From positions 62,001 to 126,000 of the forward strand of contig CAJUHP010000001.1 in the NCBI GenBank assembly GCA_910586125.1: 64,000 nt of DNA. The letters are read 5' to 3'. Origin of the DNA: an uncultured Lachnospiraceae bacterium (GTDB lineage: Bacteria; Bacillota; Clostridia; Lachnospirales; Lachnospiraceae). This document shows, in pieces, positions 25,681 through 33,791 of the stretch. The number at the start of each line of letters is the position of its first letter. Within the stretch, counting starts at the first letter, position 1. The notes beneath the pieces are model-generated. The model was given only the letters and a program-made list of their open reading frames with translations. It had not been told where the DNA came from and searched no databases. Made by a program: the position numbers and the translations under genes.

Positions 25681-25865
25681 ACTTTTTCTGATTTTTTTAA
25701 AGTTTTTCTATTATATTTGTTGTATTAATATTTCAAAACTGTTTATTCTGTTTTAACAACGACAAATCTTTTTGTTTTTGTCGAATTGTTTCTATTTTGC
25801 AAAAAAATTTGTTTAGGCGCAGGACACATCTCGCTTTTTTTGTTCATTTTTTTGCTGCAATTTAA
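25681..25865. other. AT-rich gene-free spacer
   Basis: This segment is far more AT-rich than its surroundings, with runs of A and T and one weak 7-bp hairpin (CGACAAA/TTTGTCG at 25760-25783) that could end amidase transcripts. No reading frame is supported. Confidence 0.5.
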
Positions 25866-25907
25866 CCGGTATGTTCCATGCACTAGGATCGCAGGGAAGA
25901 CAATCGG

Positions 25908-26684
25908 TCAAGGCGCTATATCTTTGCGGAATTGATTCCATGCTTCTTCGTTCTGCACAAAATACCGGGGACAGTCTTTTCCGGTCACATCATGGTGGCG
26001 GATGACATCGTCCGGCTTCAAATCATATCTCTCCTCCAGCCATTTAACCAGACGGACAAGAGAAAGATAAGTCGCGTCGCTGAATTTTCCCGTCTCATCC
26101 TCATGGCAGCACTCGATGGAAATGGTATCGGCATTTCTGCTGTTGGAAGCATAGGCGATTTCGTCCAAGGGCACGCACAGAATAATCTCGCCTTCGATTC
26201 CGATAATAAAATGACTGCTGGCGCTGGTCGCACTGTCCGGGTCCTTCTGATCCGCCAGCCCATCAAAATAACTGCGGTTGTTCTTGGCCGACGCCCCTGG
26301 ATTTGCCGTATAATGAACCACCACTCCATTTACCTGCTCAAGCGGATCGCCCGGCCTGGAATATGGATTGACGCGGATCAGATTCTCTTCTATCCACTCC
26401 GGCAGCGCTGCATCCTGCCCTGCGGCAGCAGTACCGCTTGAATTCTGGCTGCCGCTCGGTTTCTTCTGTCCGCTTCTCTGGCACATAACGCCAACCACCG
26501 AGATCAGAATCAGCGCCAGCATGGCGCCCATACTAATGGTCATCTTCTTCAGTTTTTTCAGCTTCTTCTCCCGGATGCGCTTCGCCTTATAGATTCGCTT
26601 CTCCTCCGGCGAGAGCTGTGCATAGTATGCCCGGTGCTTTCTCAGCTCTTCCTGTCGTTTTTCTTCTCTTTTGTTCCCGCTCAT
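25908..26684 (-). CDS. Membrane-anchored N-acetylmuramoyl-L-alanine amidase (Amidase_2)
   Basis: A 258-residue protein starting MSGNKREEKRQEEL, placed by GGAGGGG upstream. A highly charged cytoplasmic N-terminus (about 48 residues) is followed by a single transmembrane helix (about 50-68), a Ser/Gly/Gln linker and an Amidase_2 (PGRP-like) domain. Zinc ligands are visible in GVVVHYTANPG and IRHHDVTGKDCPRYF; the middle contains HFIIGIEGEIILCVPLDEIAYAS. It should cut the amide bond between MurNAc and L-Ala outside the membrane. The start of the gene is isolated from neighbours; sporulation or daughter-cell separation roles are both possible. Confidence 0.88.
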   Translation of the reverse strand: MSGNKREEKRQEELRKHRAYYAQLSPEEKRIYKAKRIREKKLKKLKKMTISMGAMLALILISVVGVMCQRSGQKKPSGSQNSSGTAAAGQDAALPEWIEENLIRVNPYSRPGDPLEQVNGVVVHYTANPGASAKNNRSYFDGLADQKDPDSATSASSHFIIGIEGEIILCVPLDEIAYASNSRNADTISIECCHEDETGKFSDATYLSLVRLVKWLEERYDLKPDDVIRHHDVTGKDCPRYFVQNEEAWNQFRKDIAP

Positions 26685-26840
26685 TTTCCCCTCCGCCCCC
26701 GAATTCTGCAATTCAAAACGGGAGTTCTTTTCTCTGCAAACAGTATACCAAATTTCGCCGCTAAATTCCTGGAAAATTGCTTTAAGATGCCTTACGGAAG
26801 TCTTACAATTCTGTTTTTATATTCCGAAACCGCAAAGCTT

Positions 26841-26875
26841 ATAAGGGACACTTCCTTATTTGAAGTGTCCCTTAT
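26841..26875 (-). terminator. 14-bp perfect hairpin terminator
   Basis: ATAAGGGACACTTC and GAAGTGTCCCTTAT enclose a 7-base loop directly after the LytM-protein gene. No long T-run follows, but the position fits a terminator. Confidence 0.65.
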
Positions 26876-26889
26876 CCATGCTGTTTTCT

Positions 26890-27804
26890 TTAACGAATAT
26901 AATCCAGCGGATCGACCGGATCTTCCTTATAGCGCATTTCCAGATACATATTAGGGCCTTCCACCACATAGTATTTCGTCGGCTCCGCCACATATCCCAG
27001 CACCTCGCCGGCTTCTACCATCTGATCCGGCGCCACAGCCACGTCCTGTAGCTGTCCGTACACAATGCTGTACTCCCCGCCCAGATCCATGATGACGTAG
27101 TTGCCCAATTCCTCGTTATAATCCACCGTCTTCACGATACCGCGGACAGCCGCCTCCACGGGCTTTCCCACCTCGCTCTGAATCAGTATACCAGGATTGC
27201 ACTTAAACTGCTTGAGTGTGGGAAAATAGATGGTCGAATCCATGCTGTAATCCAGAATCACGTTGCCCTCAAGAGGCCAGGCAATGTGACTGCCCTCCTG
27301 AAAAAGCAGGGCGGCGCCGTCGGCTCCCACCGGCTGATCTGCCTCTTCCCCGGTCTCCGGCTCATAGACCACTGCGTCTTCTGCGTCGATCAGCGTTCCC
27401 TCTTGTGTACTTTCCTCTGACTCACTGTTCTTCTCATTATTTTTGCCGTCGTTCTTCGGTTTATCCTTCTTCCCATTGGTATCTTTATCCGGCAGCACCG
27501 CGTCCACATCGCCGGACTGCACCGGCTGTTCTTTTGTCTCGGCCGGATTCTGTGCGCTCTCCGGCCCAGGTTTCATCGAATCCATGGAAGGGTCTGTGGG
27601 AAGTGCCAGCTCCTGCCTGTCGTCCCCCGTCTCATCCTGTGTCTGAAACGCATAGCCCGACTGGCCCTTTTCTGTTTTCTCCTGGTTGCTTCCGCTTCTC
27701 ATGGCCATGACTCCCGCCACAGCCGTTCCCGCCATCAGAACGATTAACAGTGCTGCAAGAACCGTTTTATTTTGCAGCCATTTTGAAAATTGATTCTTCT
27801 TCAC
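26890..27804 (-). CDS. LytM/M23-like protein without zinc ligands (SpoIIQ-like)
   Basis: A 304-residue protein; a GTG start with GAGGTG upstream is chosen over a TTG 10 codons earlier. One N-terminal transmembrane helix (about 14-34) is followed by a long acidic, Lys/Asn/Gln-rich linker and a C-terminal LytM domain. The fold is recognisable (VGKPVEAAVRGIVKTV, LGNYVIMDLGGEYSIVYGQL, EAGEVLGYVAEPT), but the zinc ligands are replaced: NPGILI for H-x-GID, YGQL for YAHL and GPNMYLE for GPHLHFE. It is therefore probably a binding or scaffold protein. SpoIIQ, the forespore partner of SpoIIIAH, has such an architecture and is degenerate in B. subtilis; the assignment is tentative. Confidence 0.75.
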   Translation of the reverse strand: MKKNQFSKWLQNKTVLAALLIVLMAGTAVAGVMAMRSGSNQEKTEKGQSGYAFQTQDETGDDRQELALPTDPSMDSMKPGPESAQNPAETKEQPVQSGDVDAVLPDKDTNGKKDKPKNDGKNNEKNSESEESTQEGTLIDAEDAVVYEPETGEEADQPVGADGAALLFQEGSHIAWPLEGNVILDYSMDSTIYFPTLKQFKCNPGILIQSEVGKPVEAAVRGIVKTVDYNEELGNYVIMDLGGEYSIVYGQLQDVAVAPDQMVEAGEVLGYVAEPTKYYVVEGPNMYLEMRYKEDPVDPLDYIR

Positions 27805-27928
27805 GCTTATCACCTCGCTAATAGTTTTACCCAAAAGCCAGGTGTTATGCAGGTAATTTTTTCACGCGGGGCTGTCCTGCCGCGGCAAGTTTTTCCAGTA
27901 TGGAACGTCAGACAAACGAAAGATCGGA

Positions 27929-29617
27929 TTAATCGGCGCTCAGCAGCCGGTCAATCTCTTCTACATAGGCACATTTTGCCACCTGATCCGCAACCGCCTT
28001 TGCCGACGCATAGGGGGTGCTTCGCAGTTCGGCCTTCACCTCGGCCACGGCTCCGGCAGACATGCTGAATTCGTCCAGACCAAAGCCCAAAAGCACTTTT
28101 ACCGCCTTGGGATCGCTGGCAAACTCACCGCACATCCCCACCTTGATCCCGGCGGCATGACCGGCGTCGATGGTCCTCTTGATATTGCGCAGAACCGCCG
28201 GATGGAATGAATTGTACATATGCGAAATCTTCTTATTGCCGCGGTCCACAGCCAGCGTGTACTGTGTCAGATCATTGGTGCCGATGCTGAAAAAGCCCAC
28301 TCTGGCGGCAAAATCTTCGGCGCACACGACGCTGGCCGGCGTCTCGATCATCATGCCGACCACAATATTCTCATTGAACGCCTGCCCTTCTCCCCGCAGC
28401 TCTTCCTTGCAGATCTTCACCAACTCATTGGCCCGATCCAGTTCTTCCACGGAGATCATCATCGGATACATGATCCGGATATTGCCGAAAGCACTGGCAC
28501 GCAGAAGTGCGCGAAGCTGCGTCTTAAACACATCCTCCCGATCCAGGCACACGCGGATCGCCCGATAGCCGAGAAAAGGATTCTCCTCCTCCCCGAAGTC
28601 AAAATAGGACAGCGCCTTATCGCCCCCGATATCCAGCGTGCGGATGATGACCTCCCTGCCTTCCAAAAGCTCGGCCGCCTCTTTATACACGGCAAACTGT
28701 TCTTCTTCCGTGGGGAAATGATCATTCTCCATATACAAAAACTCGGTGCGGAACAGGCCGATGCCGTCGATATGATGCGGCAGCGCATTTTTGATGTCCT
28801 CGATATTGCCCACGTTGGCAAACAATTCCACGGTCTTGCCGTCCGGTGTCTCGGCCGGCAGCAGGCTGATCTCGGCCAGCTCCTTTTCCCTCCTGCGAAA
28901 CGCTTCGATCTTTTCTGCGTACTCCGCCTGGGCCGCCTCGTCGGGATGGATGACAATCACGCCGTGCTTGGCGTCCATCGCCAGCAGATCTCCGGATTTG
29001 ACCTCGCTCATGATGCCCTCCACACCAACTAACGCCGGCAGATTGAGATTGCGGGCCATAATGGATACATGGCTGGTCACACCGCCTTCCTCGGTGATAA
29101 AGCCCTGGACAAAATCCAGATTCATGACGGCGGTATCCGAGGGTGCCAGATCCTTGGCGATCACAATGACTTTCTCGCGGATCGCGGACAGCGCGCTGTC
29201 CTCCACGCCCTTTAACTTGCACATCAGACGCTTGCCCACGTCGCGGATATCCGAACCGCGCTCCCGCATGTACTCGTCCTCCATGCTGTCAAAGATCGCG
29301 CCGATGGCCGCAATGGCTTCGTCGAGAGCCAGTTCCGCATTGGCCTTCTCCTCGCGGACCTTCTCAACAATGCTGTCGTACAGCATCGGGTCCTGCACCA
29401 GTTCCAGATGCGCGCCGAAGATCGCATTCTCCTCGGCTAAAAGCTCCAGATCGGCTTTGGCCGCCTCGATGGCTCTCTCAAACCGGGCCAGCTCCTCTTC
29501 TACGGCTTCCCCTGAAATCCTGCGCACGTCCGCCTGCAAGTCCGGACGCTCGACCACATAGGCCTTTCCCATGATAACACCCTTGGATGCCGTACGTTTT
29601 ACATTGATTGTTTTCAT
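27929..29617 (-). CDS. ptsI: PTS enzyme I (phosphoenolpyruvate-protein phosphotransferase)
   Basis: A 562-residue EI of normal length. The phosphohistidine domain carries the active His in GGVTSHVSIMARNLNLPALVG (split here as motif TSHVSIMAR, about residue 182). The PEP-binding barrel has GIGLFRTEFLYM, RTLDIGGDKAL, FSIGTNDLTQYTLA and the catalytic Cys in GMCGEFASDP. It takes phosphate from PEP and passes it to HPr. Unlike in many Firmicutes, ptsH is not next to it in the same operon but lies about 1.1 kb away on the other strand. GGAGGG precedes the start. Confidence 0.96.
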   Translation of the reverse strand: MKTINVKRTASKGVIMGKAYVVERPDLQADVRRISGEAVEEELARFERAIEAAKADLELLAEENAIFGAHLELVQDPMLYDSIVEKVREEKANAELALDEAIAAIGAIFDSMEDEYMRERGSDIRDVGKRLMCKLKGVEDSALSAIREKVIVIAKDLAPSDTAVMNLDFVQGFITEEGGVTSHVSIMARNLNLPALVGVEGIMSEVKSGDLLAMDAKHGVIVIHPDEAAQAEYAEKIEAFRRREKELAEISLLPAETPDGKTVELFANVGNIEDIKNALPHHIDGIGLFRTEFLYMENDHFPTEEEQFAVYKEAAELLEGREVIIRTLDIGGDKALSYFDFGEEENPFLGYRAIRVCLDREDVFKTQLRALLRASAFGNIRIMYPMMISVEELDRANELVKICKEELRGEGQAFNENIVVGMMIETPASVVCAEDFAARVGFFSIGTNDLTQYTLAVDRGNKKISHMYNSFHPAVLRNIKRTIDAGHAAGIKVGMCGEFASDPKAVKVLLGFGLDEFSMSAGAVAEVKAELRSTPYASAKAVADQVAKCAYVEEIDRLLSAD

Positions 29618-29667
29618 GATAAATACCCTCCAGCATTTGTTGATTTTCTTATATAAGAGCTTCCGCC

Positions 29668-30486
29668 TTATAATACATATTTTTCCAGATAAACCGCCAC
29701 GCCGTCCGACTCGTTGTCTGCGGTGACGGCGCGGGCCGCCTCCTTCGCCTCCTGACAGGCATTGGCCATAGCCACGCCGGTCCCGGCGCTTTGCAGCATC
29801 GTGATGTCGTTGCCGCCGTCGCCGAAGGCTATAGTCTGCGACAGGTCAATTCCCAGACGGGCGCACAGAATCCGCAGCGCATTTCCCTTGTTCGCGGCGC
29901 AGATATTGACTTCGATATTGTTGGGAACCGAGCTGGTCACGGCCATATCCGGAAACGCTTCCGCCAGCTCCCGCATCGCTCTTTGGCGCAGCTCTCCATC
30001 GGTAAAGAACATCTGCATCTTCTGCACATCGCCCTGCCTGAGAATCTGCTCCTCCAGACTCTCCACCGCGCTGCGGGTCGCCCGGTACATGGGACGGTAT
30101 TCCGGCCGGCAGAATGTGTCGATCCGATCATAGTAATACTGATTTACATAACCTTTTCCGTTCTGATAGCAGTCATACATACTGTGATACTGCCTCATAA
30201 AACGGCAGAGTTCCGCCGCCCGCTTCGCGGGAATCTCCTCCCGGTGGATCAGTTCGCCTCTCTCCCTGTCATAGATCCCGCTCCCGTTGACCACAATAGC
30301 ATAGCGGGCCCCCGGCAGTTCCTTCAGCTCTCTTGGTATGGCCTCGTAGATGCGGCCGGTGGCTGTGACAAACAAAATTCCCATCGCCGCGGCCCGCCCC
30401 AGCGCCTCCAGATTCCGCCCGCTTATCTGTTTTTTTTCATCAAACAGCGTCCCGTCCAGGTCCGCCGCAATCAGCCGGATTCCCAT
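29668..30486 (-). CDS. Cof-type HAD-IIB family hydrolase
   Basis: A 272-residue protein starting MGIRLIAADLDGTLFDE, with AGGAGA upstream; longer in-frame starts lie across the promoter region. HAD motif I is DLDGTL, motif II is FVTATGR, and motifs III/IV are in NKGNALRILCARLGI and IAFGDGGNDITMLQSAGTGVAM. Cof-type enzymes are cytoplasmic sugar-phosphate or cofactor phosphatases with broad specificity. It precedes ptsI by about 50 bases in the same direction, so co-transcription is likely. Confidence 0.9.
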   Translation of the reverse strand: MGIRLIAADLDGTLFDEKKQISGRNLEALGRAAAMGILFVTATGRIYEAIPRELKELPGARYAIVVNGSGIYDRERGELIHREEIPAKRAAELCRFMRQYHSMYDCYQNGKGYVNQYYYDRIDTFCRPEYRPMYRATRSAVESLEEQILRQGDVQKMQMFFTDGELRQRAMRELAEAFPDMAVTSSVPNNIEVNICAANKGNALRILCARLGIDLSQTIAFGDGGNDITMLQSAGTGVAMANACQEAKEAARAVTADNESDGVAVYLEKYVL

Positions 30487-30650
30487 CGTCTGTTCTCTCC
30501 TGTCGTCTTTTTCCGGGCAGACTGCCCTTCTTTGGTAGTATATACTATATCTTACACTTTCATCGCCCAAAAGTAAAGTGTCCTGCACAATTTTACGGAT
30601 TCTTCATAAAAATGTTTTGGCAGATTTTTATATTTCTTTGCGCGAAATAC

Positions 30651-30679
30651 TTGAACGGACGGACAGAATATGTTAAACT
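30651..30679 (+). promoter_or_regulatory. Predicted promoter for ptsH
   Basis: TTGAAC and TAAACT are separated by 17 bases, giving a leader of about 50 bases before ptsH. Confidence 0.55.
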
Positions 30680-30735
30680 GTTCTCAGCAGGCTCTTCGGC
30701 CGCACATCCATTGAAAGAAAGGCAAGGTAACAGCT

Positions 30736-31008
30736 ATGTACGAGAAAACCACCACTATTGTCAATAAGACCGGACTTCACGCCCGCCCCGCTTCCGTCTT
30801 TGTGGCCGCCACAAAGAAGTACAGCTCCAAGATCACCATCAAAAATGTGAAGACCGGTAAATCTGCCGATGCGAAGTCCATTCTGATGCTTCTGACGCTG
30901 GCTCTGAGCAAGGACAGCGAAGTCTGCCTGTCCGCGGAGGGTGAGGACGAAGTGAAAGCGGTCGACGAACTGGTTGCTCTGATCGAAAGCGGTTTTGGAG
31001 AGGCCTAA
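30736..31008 (+). CDS. ptsH: HPr, phosphocarrier protein of the PTS
   Basis: A 90-residue HPr with both regulatory sites intact: His-15 in TGLHARPAS accepts phosphate from EI, and the serine in DAKSILMLLTL (residue 48, the Ser-46 equivalent) is the HprK target. It carries phosphate to sugar-specific EII components and, when serine-phosphorylated, acts as co-repressor with CcpA. It is the only HPr in the window with the catalytic histidine, and it is a single-gene unit ending at a strong terminator. Confidence 0.96.
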   Translation: MYEKTTTIVNKTGLHARPASVFVAATKKYSSKITIKNVKTGKSADAKSILMLLTLALSKDSEVCLSAEGEDEVKAVDELVALIESGFGEA

Positions 31009-31040
31009 GCGACCCCCCTCTTTTTTTCTCGCAAAACAAT

Positions 31041-31072
31041 CGAGCACAGAAGATTTATCTTCTCCCTGCTCG
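31041..31072 (+). other. Nested hairpin after ptsH
   Basis: CGAGCA/TGCTCG encloses AGAAGA/TCTTCT with a 4-base loop. It lies between the ptsH stop and the main terminator and may protect the 3' end of the mRNA. Confidence 0.4.
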
Positions 31073-31136
31073 CGCGCCGGATGCGGGCAACTTTCAACAC
31101 TGTCTATTTCCTTTTCGCGTCCGTGTGCATAGAAGA

Positions 31137-31183
31137 AAACAGCCTCAGATGCTCCCCTGCGGGAGTCGAGGCTGTTTTTCTTT
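31137..31183. terminator. Bidirectional intrinsic terminator between ptsH and glgP
   Basis: AAACAGCCTC pairs with GAGGCTGTTT around an inner CTCCC/GGGAG hairpin; TTTTTCTTT follows on the plus strand and TTTTCTTC on the minus strand. Confidence 0.85.
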
Positions 31184-31209
31184 ACACTTTCTATAGGGAA
31201 TCCGGACTC

Positions 31210-33681
31210 TTATTCCGCTTCGTCCATATTGACTGTCACTTTCTCCAGATGCCATATCTCATCGACATACTGCTGAATCGTGCGGTCCGAGGTAAACTTG
31301 CCGCTGTGCGCCACGTTCAGCATCGCCGCCTTGCTCCACCACTCCGGATCGCGGTACGCCTCATCCACCCGTTTCTGCGCGTCGGCATAAGAGCGGAAAT
31401 CTTTCAGAATGAAGTAGCAGTCCGGACGGCCGCCGCCCCAGCTATTTAACAGAGACTCGTACAGCTCGCGGAACATCTCCCGGTTGCCGTCGGAGAAGGT
31501 CCCGTCGATCATCTGATTCAGAACCTTGCGCACATCGGCGTCATGATTGTAGATTTCCATCGGATAGTAGCCGCCCTGCTGTTCATAGCGGATAACCTCA
31601 TCGGAGGACAGGCCGAAAATAAAGGCATTCTCTTCCCCTACTTCCTCCACGATCTCCACGTTGGCCCCGTCCATAGTACCCAGAGTGATCGCCCCGTTGA
31701 GCATAAATTTCATGTTGCCGGTGCCGGACGCCTCCTTGCTGGCCGTGGAAATCTGCTCGCTGACATCGCTGGCCGCGAAAATCATTTCCGCGTTGGAGAC
31801 GCGGTAATCCTCGATAAATACGACCTTGATCCGGTCTTTCACCTGGGGATCGTTATTGATCACCTCGGCCACGGAATTGATCAGCTTGATCGTCAGCTTG
31901 GCCCGGCGATATCCGGCCGCCGCTTTGGCGCCGAAGATAAAGGTGCGGGGCACCATGTCAAGCTCCGGATTCTCTTTGATTTTATTGTACAGGTACATGA
32001 CATGCATAATGTTCATCAATTGGCGCTTATACTCATGCAGGCGTTTCACCTGGACGTCAAAGATAGAATCCGGATTTACGTCGATGCCGTTGTGTTCTTT
32101 GATGTAGGCTGCCAGACGTTCTTTGTTCTGGCGCTTGATCCGGCGGAACTCCTCGCGGCAGGCCTTATCGTTTGCCAGAGGCGCCAGCTTGGCAATCTGA
32201 GGCAGATCCGTGATCCAGCCGTCCCCGATTTTTTCTGTGACCCAGTTTGCCAGAAGAGGATTGCCGTGAAGCAGGAAACGTCTCTGGGTGATGCCGTTGG
32301 TCTTGTTGTTGAATTTTTTCGGCATCATCTCATAGAAGTCCTTCAGTTCCTGATTCTTCAGAATCTCCGTGTGCAGACGGGCCACGCCGTTGACGGAAAA
32401 GCTTCCCACAATCGCCAGATAGGCCATGCGCACCTGCCCGTTAAACAGGACTGCCATCTTCTCCACCTTGTCCTCGTTGCCGGGATAGCGGCTGCGGATC
32501 TCAATCAGGAAACGGCGGTTAATCTCATCCACGATCTGATAGATACGCGGCAGCAGGCGGGAGAACAGGTCGATAGGCCACTTCTCCAGCGCTTCCGCCA
32601 TGATGGTGTGATTGGTGTAGGCGCAGGTCTTCGTCGTGATATCCCAGGCTTCGTCCCACTCCAGACCCTCCTCGTCGATCAGGACGCGCATCAGCTCCGG
32701 CACCGCCACGGTGGGATGCGTATCGTTCAACTGGAAGCAGACTTTTTCATACAGCTTATGCACATCGCCGTCATGAAGATTCTTATACCGGTCCACCGCG
32801 GCGCGCACGCTGGCGGAGATAAAGAAATACTGCTGCTTTAAGCGCAGCTCCTTGCCGGCATAGTGATTGTCGTTGGGATACAGGACTTCCACAATATTCT
32901 TTGCCAGATTCTCCTGCTCCACGGCCTTGCGGTAATCGCCCTTGTCAAAGGATTCCAGACAGAAGGTGGTCACGGCCTCCGCATCCCAGATCCGCAGCGT
33001 ATTGATAACGTTGTTGCCGTAGCCGATGATCGGAAGATCATAGGGAACGGCCAGAACCGATTCATAATCTTCCTGGATATAGCGGTACTTTCCATCTTTC
33101 TGCAGTTCGGAGCGGATATGACCGCCGAACTTTACCTCGTAGGTGTATTCGTCCCGGCGCATCTCAAAGGGATTGCCGTGCTTTAACCAGTTGTCCGGCA
33201 CTTCCACCTGATAGCCGTCCCGGATCTCCTGCTTAAACATGCCGTACCGATAGCGGATGCCGCAGCCGTAAGCCGGATACCCCAGAGTGGCCAGCGAGTC
33301 CAGAAAACAGGCGGCCAGGCGGCCCAGACCGCCGTTGCCCAGCGCGTAGTCTCTCTCCTGATCCTCGATCACATTCAGATCCAGTCCCAGTTCCTCAAGC
33401 GCCTCGCGCACTTCCTCATACGCGCCCATATTGATCAGATTATTTCCCAGCGCGCGGCCCATCAAAAATTCCATCGACATATAGTATACGATCTTGGAAT
33501 CTGCCTCGCTGAAGGTCTGATGCGTGGCGATCCACTCGTCGACGATCTCCTCCTTGATGGTAAAGCACACGGCCTGGAAAATCTGCTGCGGCGTGGCTTC
33601 CTCAATGGTCTTTCGGCACAGGGCCTTCACCTTAAAGGCTACCTGCTGTTTGAATTTTTCCTTATCAAACATTTGTGTCAT
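31210..33681 (-). CDS. glgP: Glycogen/starch/alpha-glucan phosphorylase
   Basis: An 823-residue GT35 phosphorylase starting MTQMFDKEKFK, set by AAAGGTAGG just upstream; longer starts would cross non-coding sequence. Recognisable blocks are YYMSMEFLMGRALGNNL, ALGNGGLGRLAACFLDS, LNDTHPTVAVPELMR and the PLP-site region EASGTGNMKFMLNGA with the cofactor lysine near residue 657. It releases glucose-1-phosphate from stored glucan using phosphate. Its placement beside ptsH fits central carbon use but they are transcribed separately. Confidence 0.96.
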   Translation of the reverse strand: MTQMFDKEKFKQQVAFKVKALCRKTIEEATPQQIFQAVCFTIKEEIVDEWIATHQTFSEADSKIVYYMSMEFLMGRALGNNLINMGAYEEVREALEELGLDLNVIEDQERDYALGNGGLGRLAACFLDSLATLGYPAYGCGIRYRYGMFKQEIRDGYQVEVPDNWLKHGNPFEMRRDEYTYEVKFGGHIRSELQKDGKYRYIQEDYESVLAVPYDLPIIGYGNNVINTLRIWDAEAVTTFCLESFDKGDYRKAVEQENLAKNIVEVLYPNDNHYAGKELRLKQQYFFISASVRAAVDRYKNLHDGDVHKLYEKVCFQLNDTHPTVAVPELMRVLIDEEGLEWDEAWDITTKTCAYTNHTIMAEALEKWPIDLFSRLLPRIYQIVDEINRRFLIEIRSRYPGNEDKVEKMAVLFNGQVRMAYLAIVGSFSVNGVARLHTEILKNQELKDFYEMMPKKFNNKTNGITQRRFLLHGNPLLANWVTEKIGDGWITDLPQIAKLAPLANDKACREEFRRIKRQNKERLAAYIKEHNGIDVNPDSIFDVQVKRLHEYKRQLMNIMHVMYLYNKIKENPELDMVPRTFIFGAKAAAGYRRAKLTIKLINSVAEVINNDPQVKDRIKVVFIEDYRVSNAEMIFAASDVSEQISTASKEASGTGNMKFMLNGAITLGTMDGANVEIVEEVGEENAFIFGLSSDEVIRYEQQGGYYPMEIYNHDADVRKVLNQMIDGTFSDGNREMFRELYESLLNSWGGGRPDCYFILKDFRSYADAQKRVDEAYRDPEWWSKAAMLNVAHSGKFTSDRTIQQYVDEIWHLEKVTVNMDEAE

Positions 33682-33751
33682 GATACCTACCTTTCTTTCC
33701 TTCATAGTGGTAAAACAATGTATTCTGCCCTCTTTGCAGAGAGCGGCAGAG

Positions 33752-33776
33752 CCGTCCCCACAAACACCGGGGACGG
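33752..33776 (-). terminator. GC-rich hairpin downstream of ileS
   Basis: CCGTCCCC and GGGGACGG form an 8-bp stem just after the ileS stop. No T-run follows, so termination is inferred from position. Confidence 0.45.
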
Positions 33777-33791
33777 ACCCGTACATTCTGC

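Noticed and set aside
25268..25691. Plus-strand open frames in the pyrG-amidase spacer
   Set aside because: They have no ribosome binding site, run opposite to the promoter and terminator seen here, and their protein sequences show no domain or regular composition.
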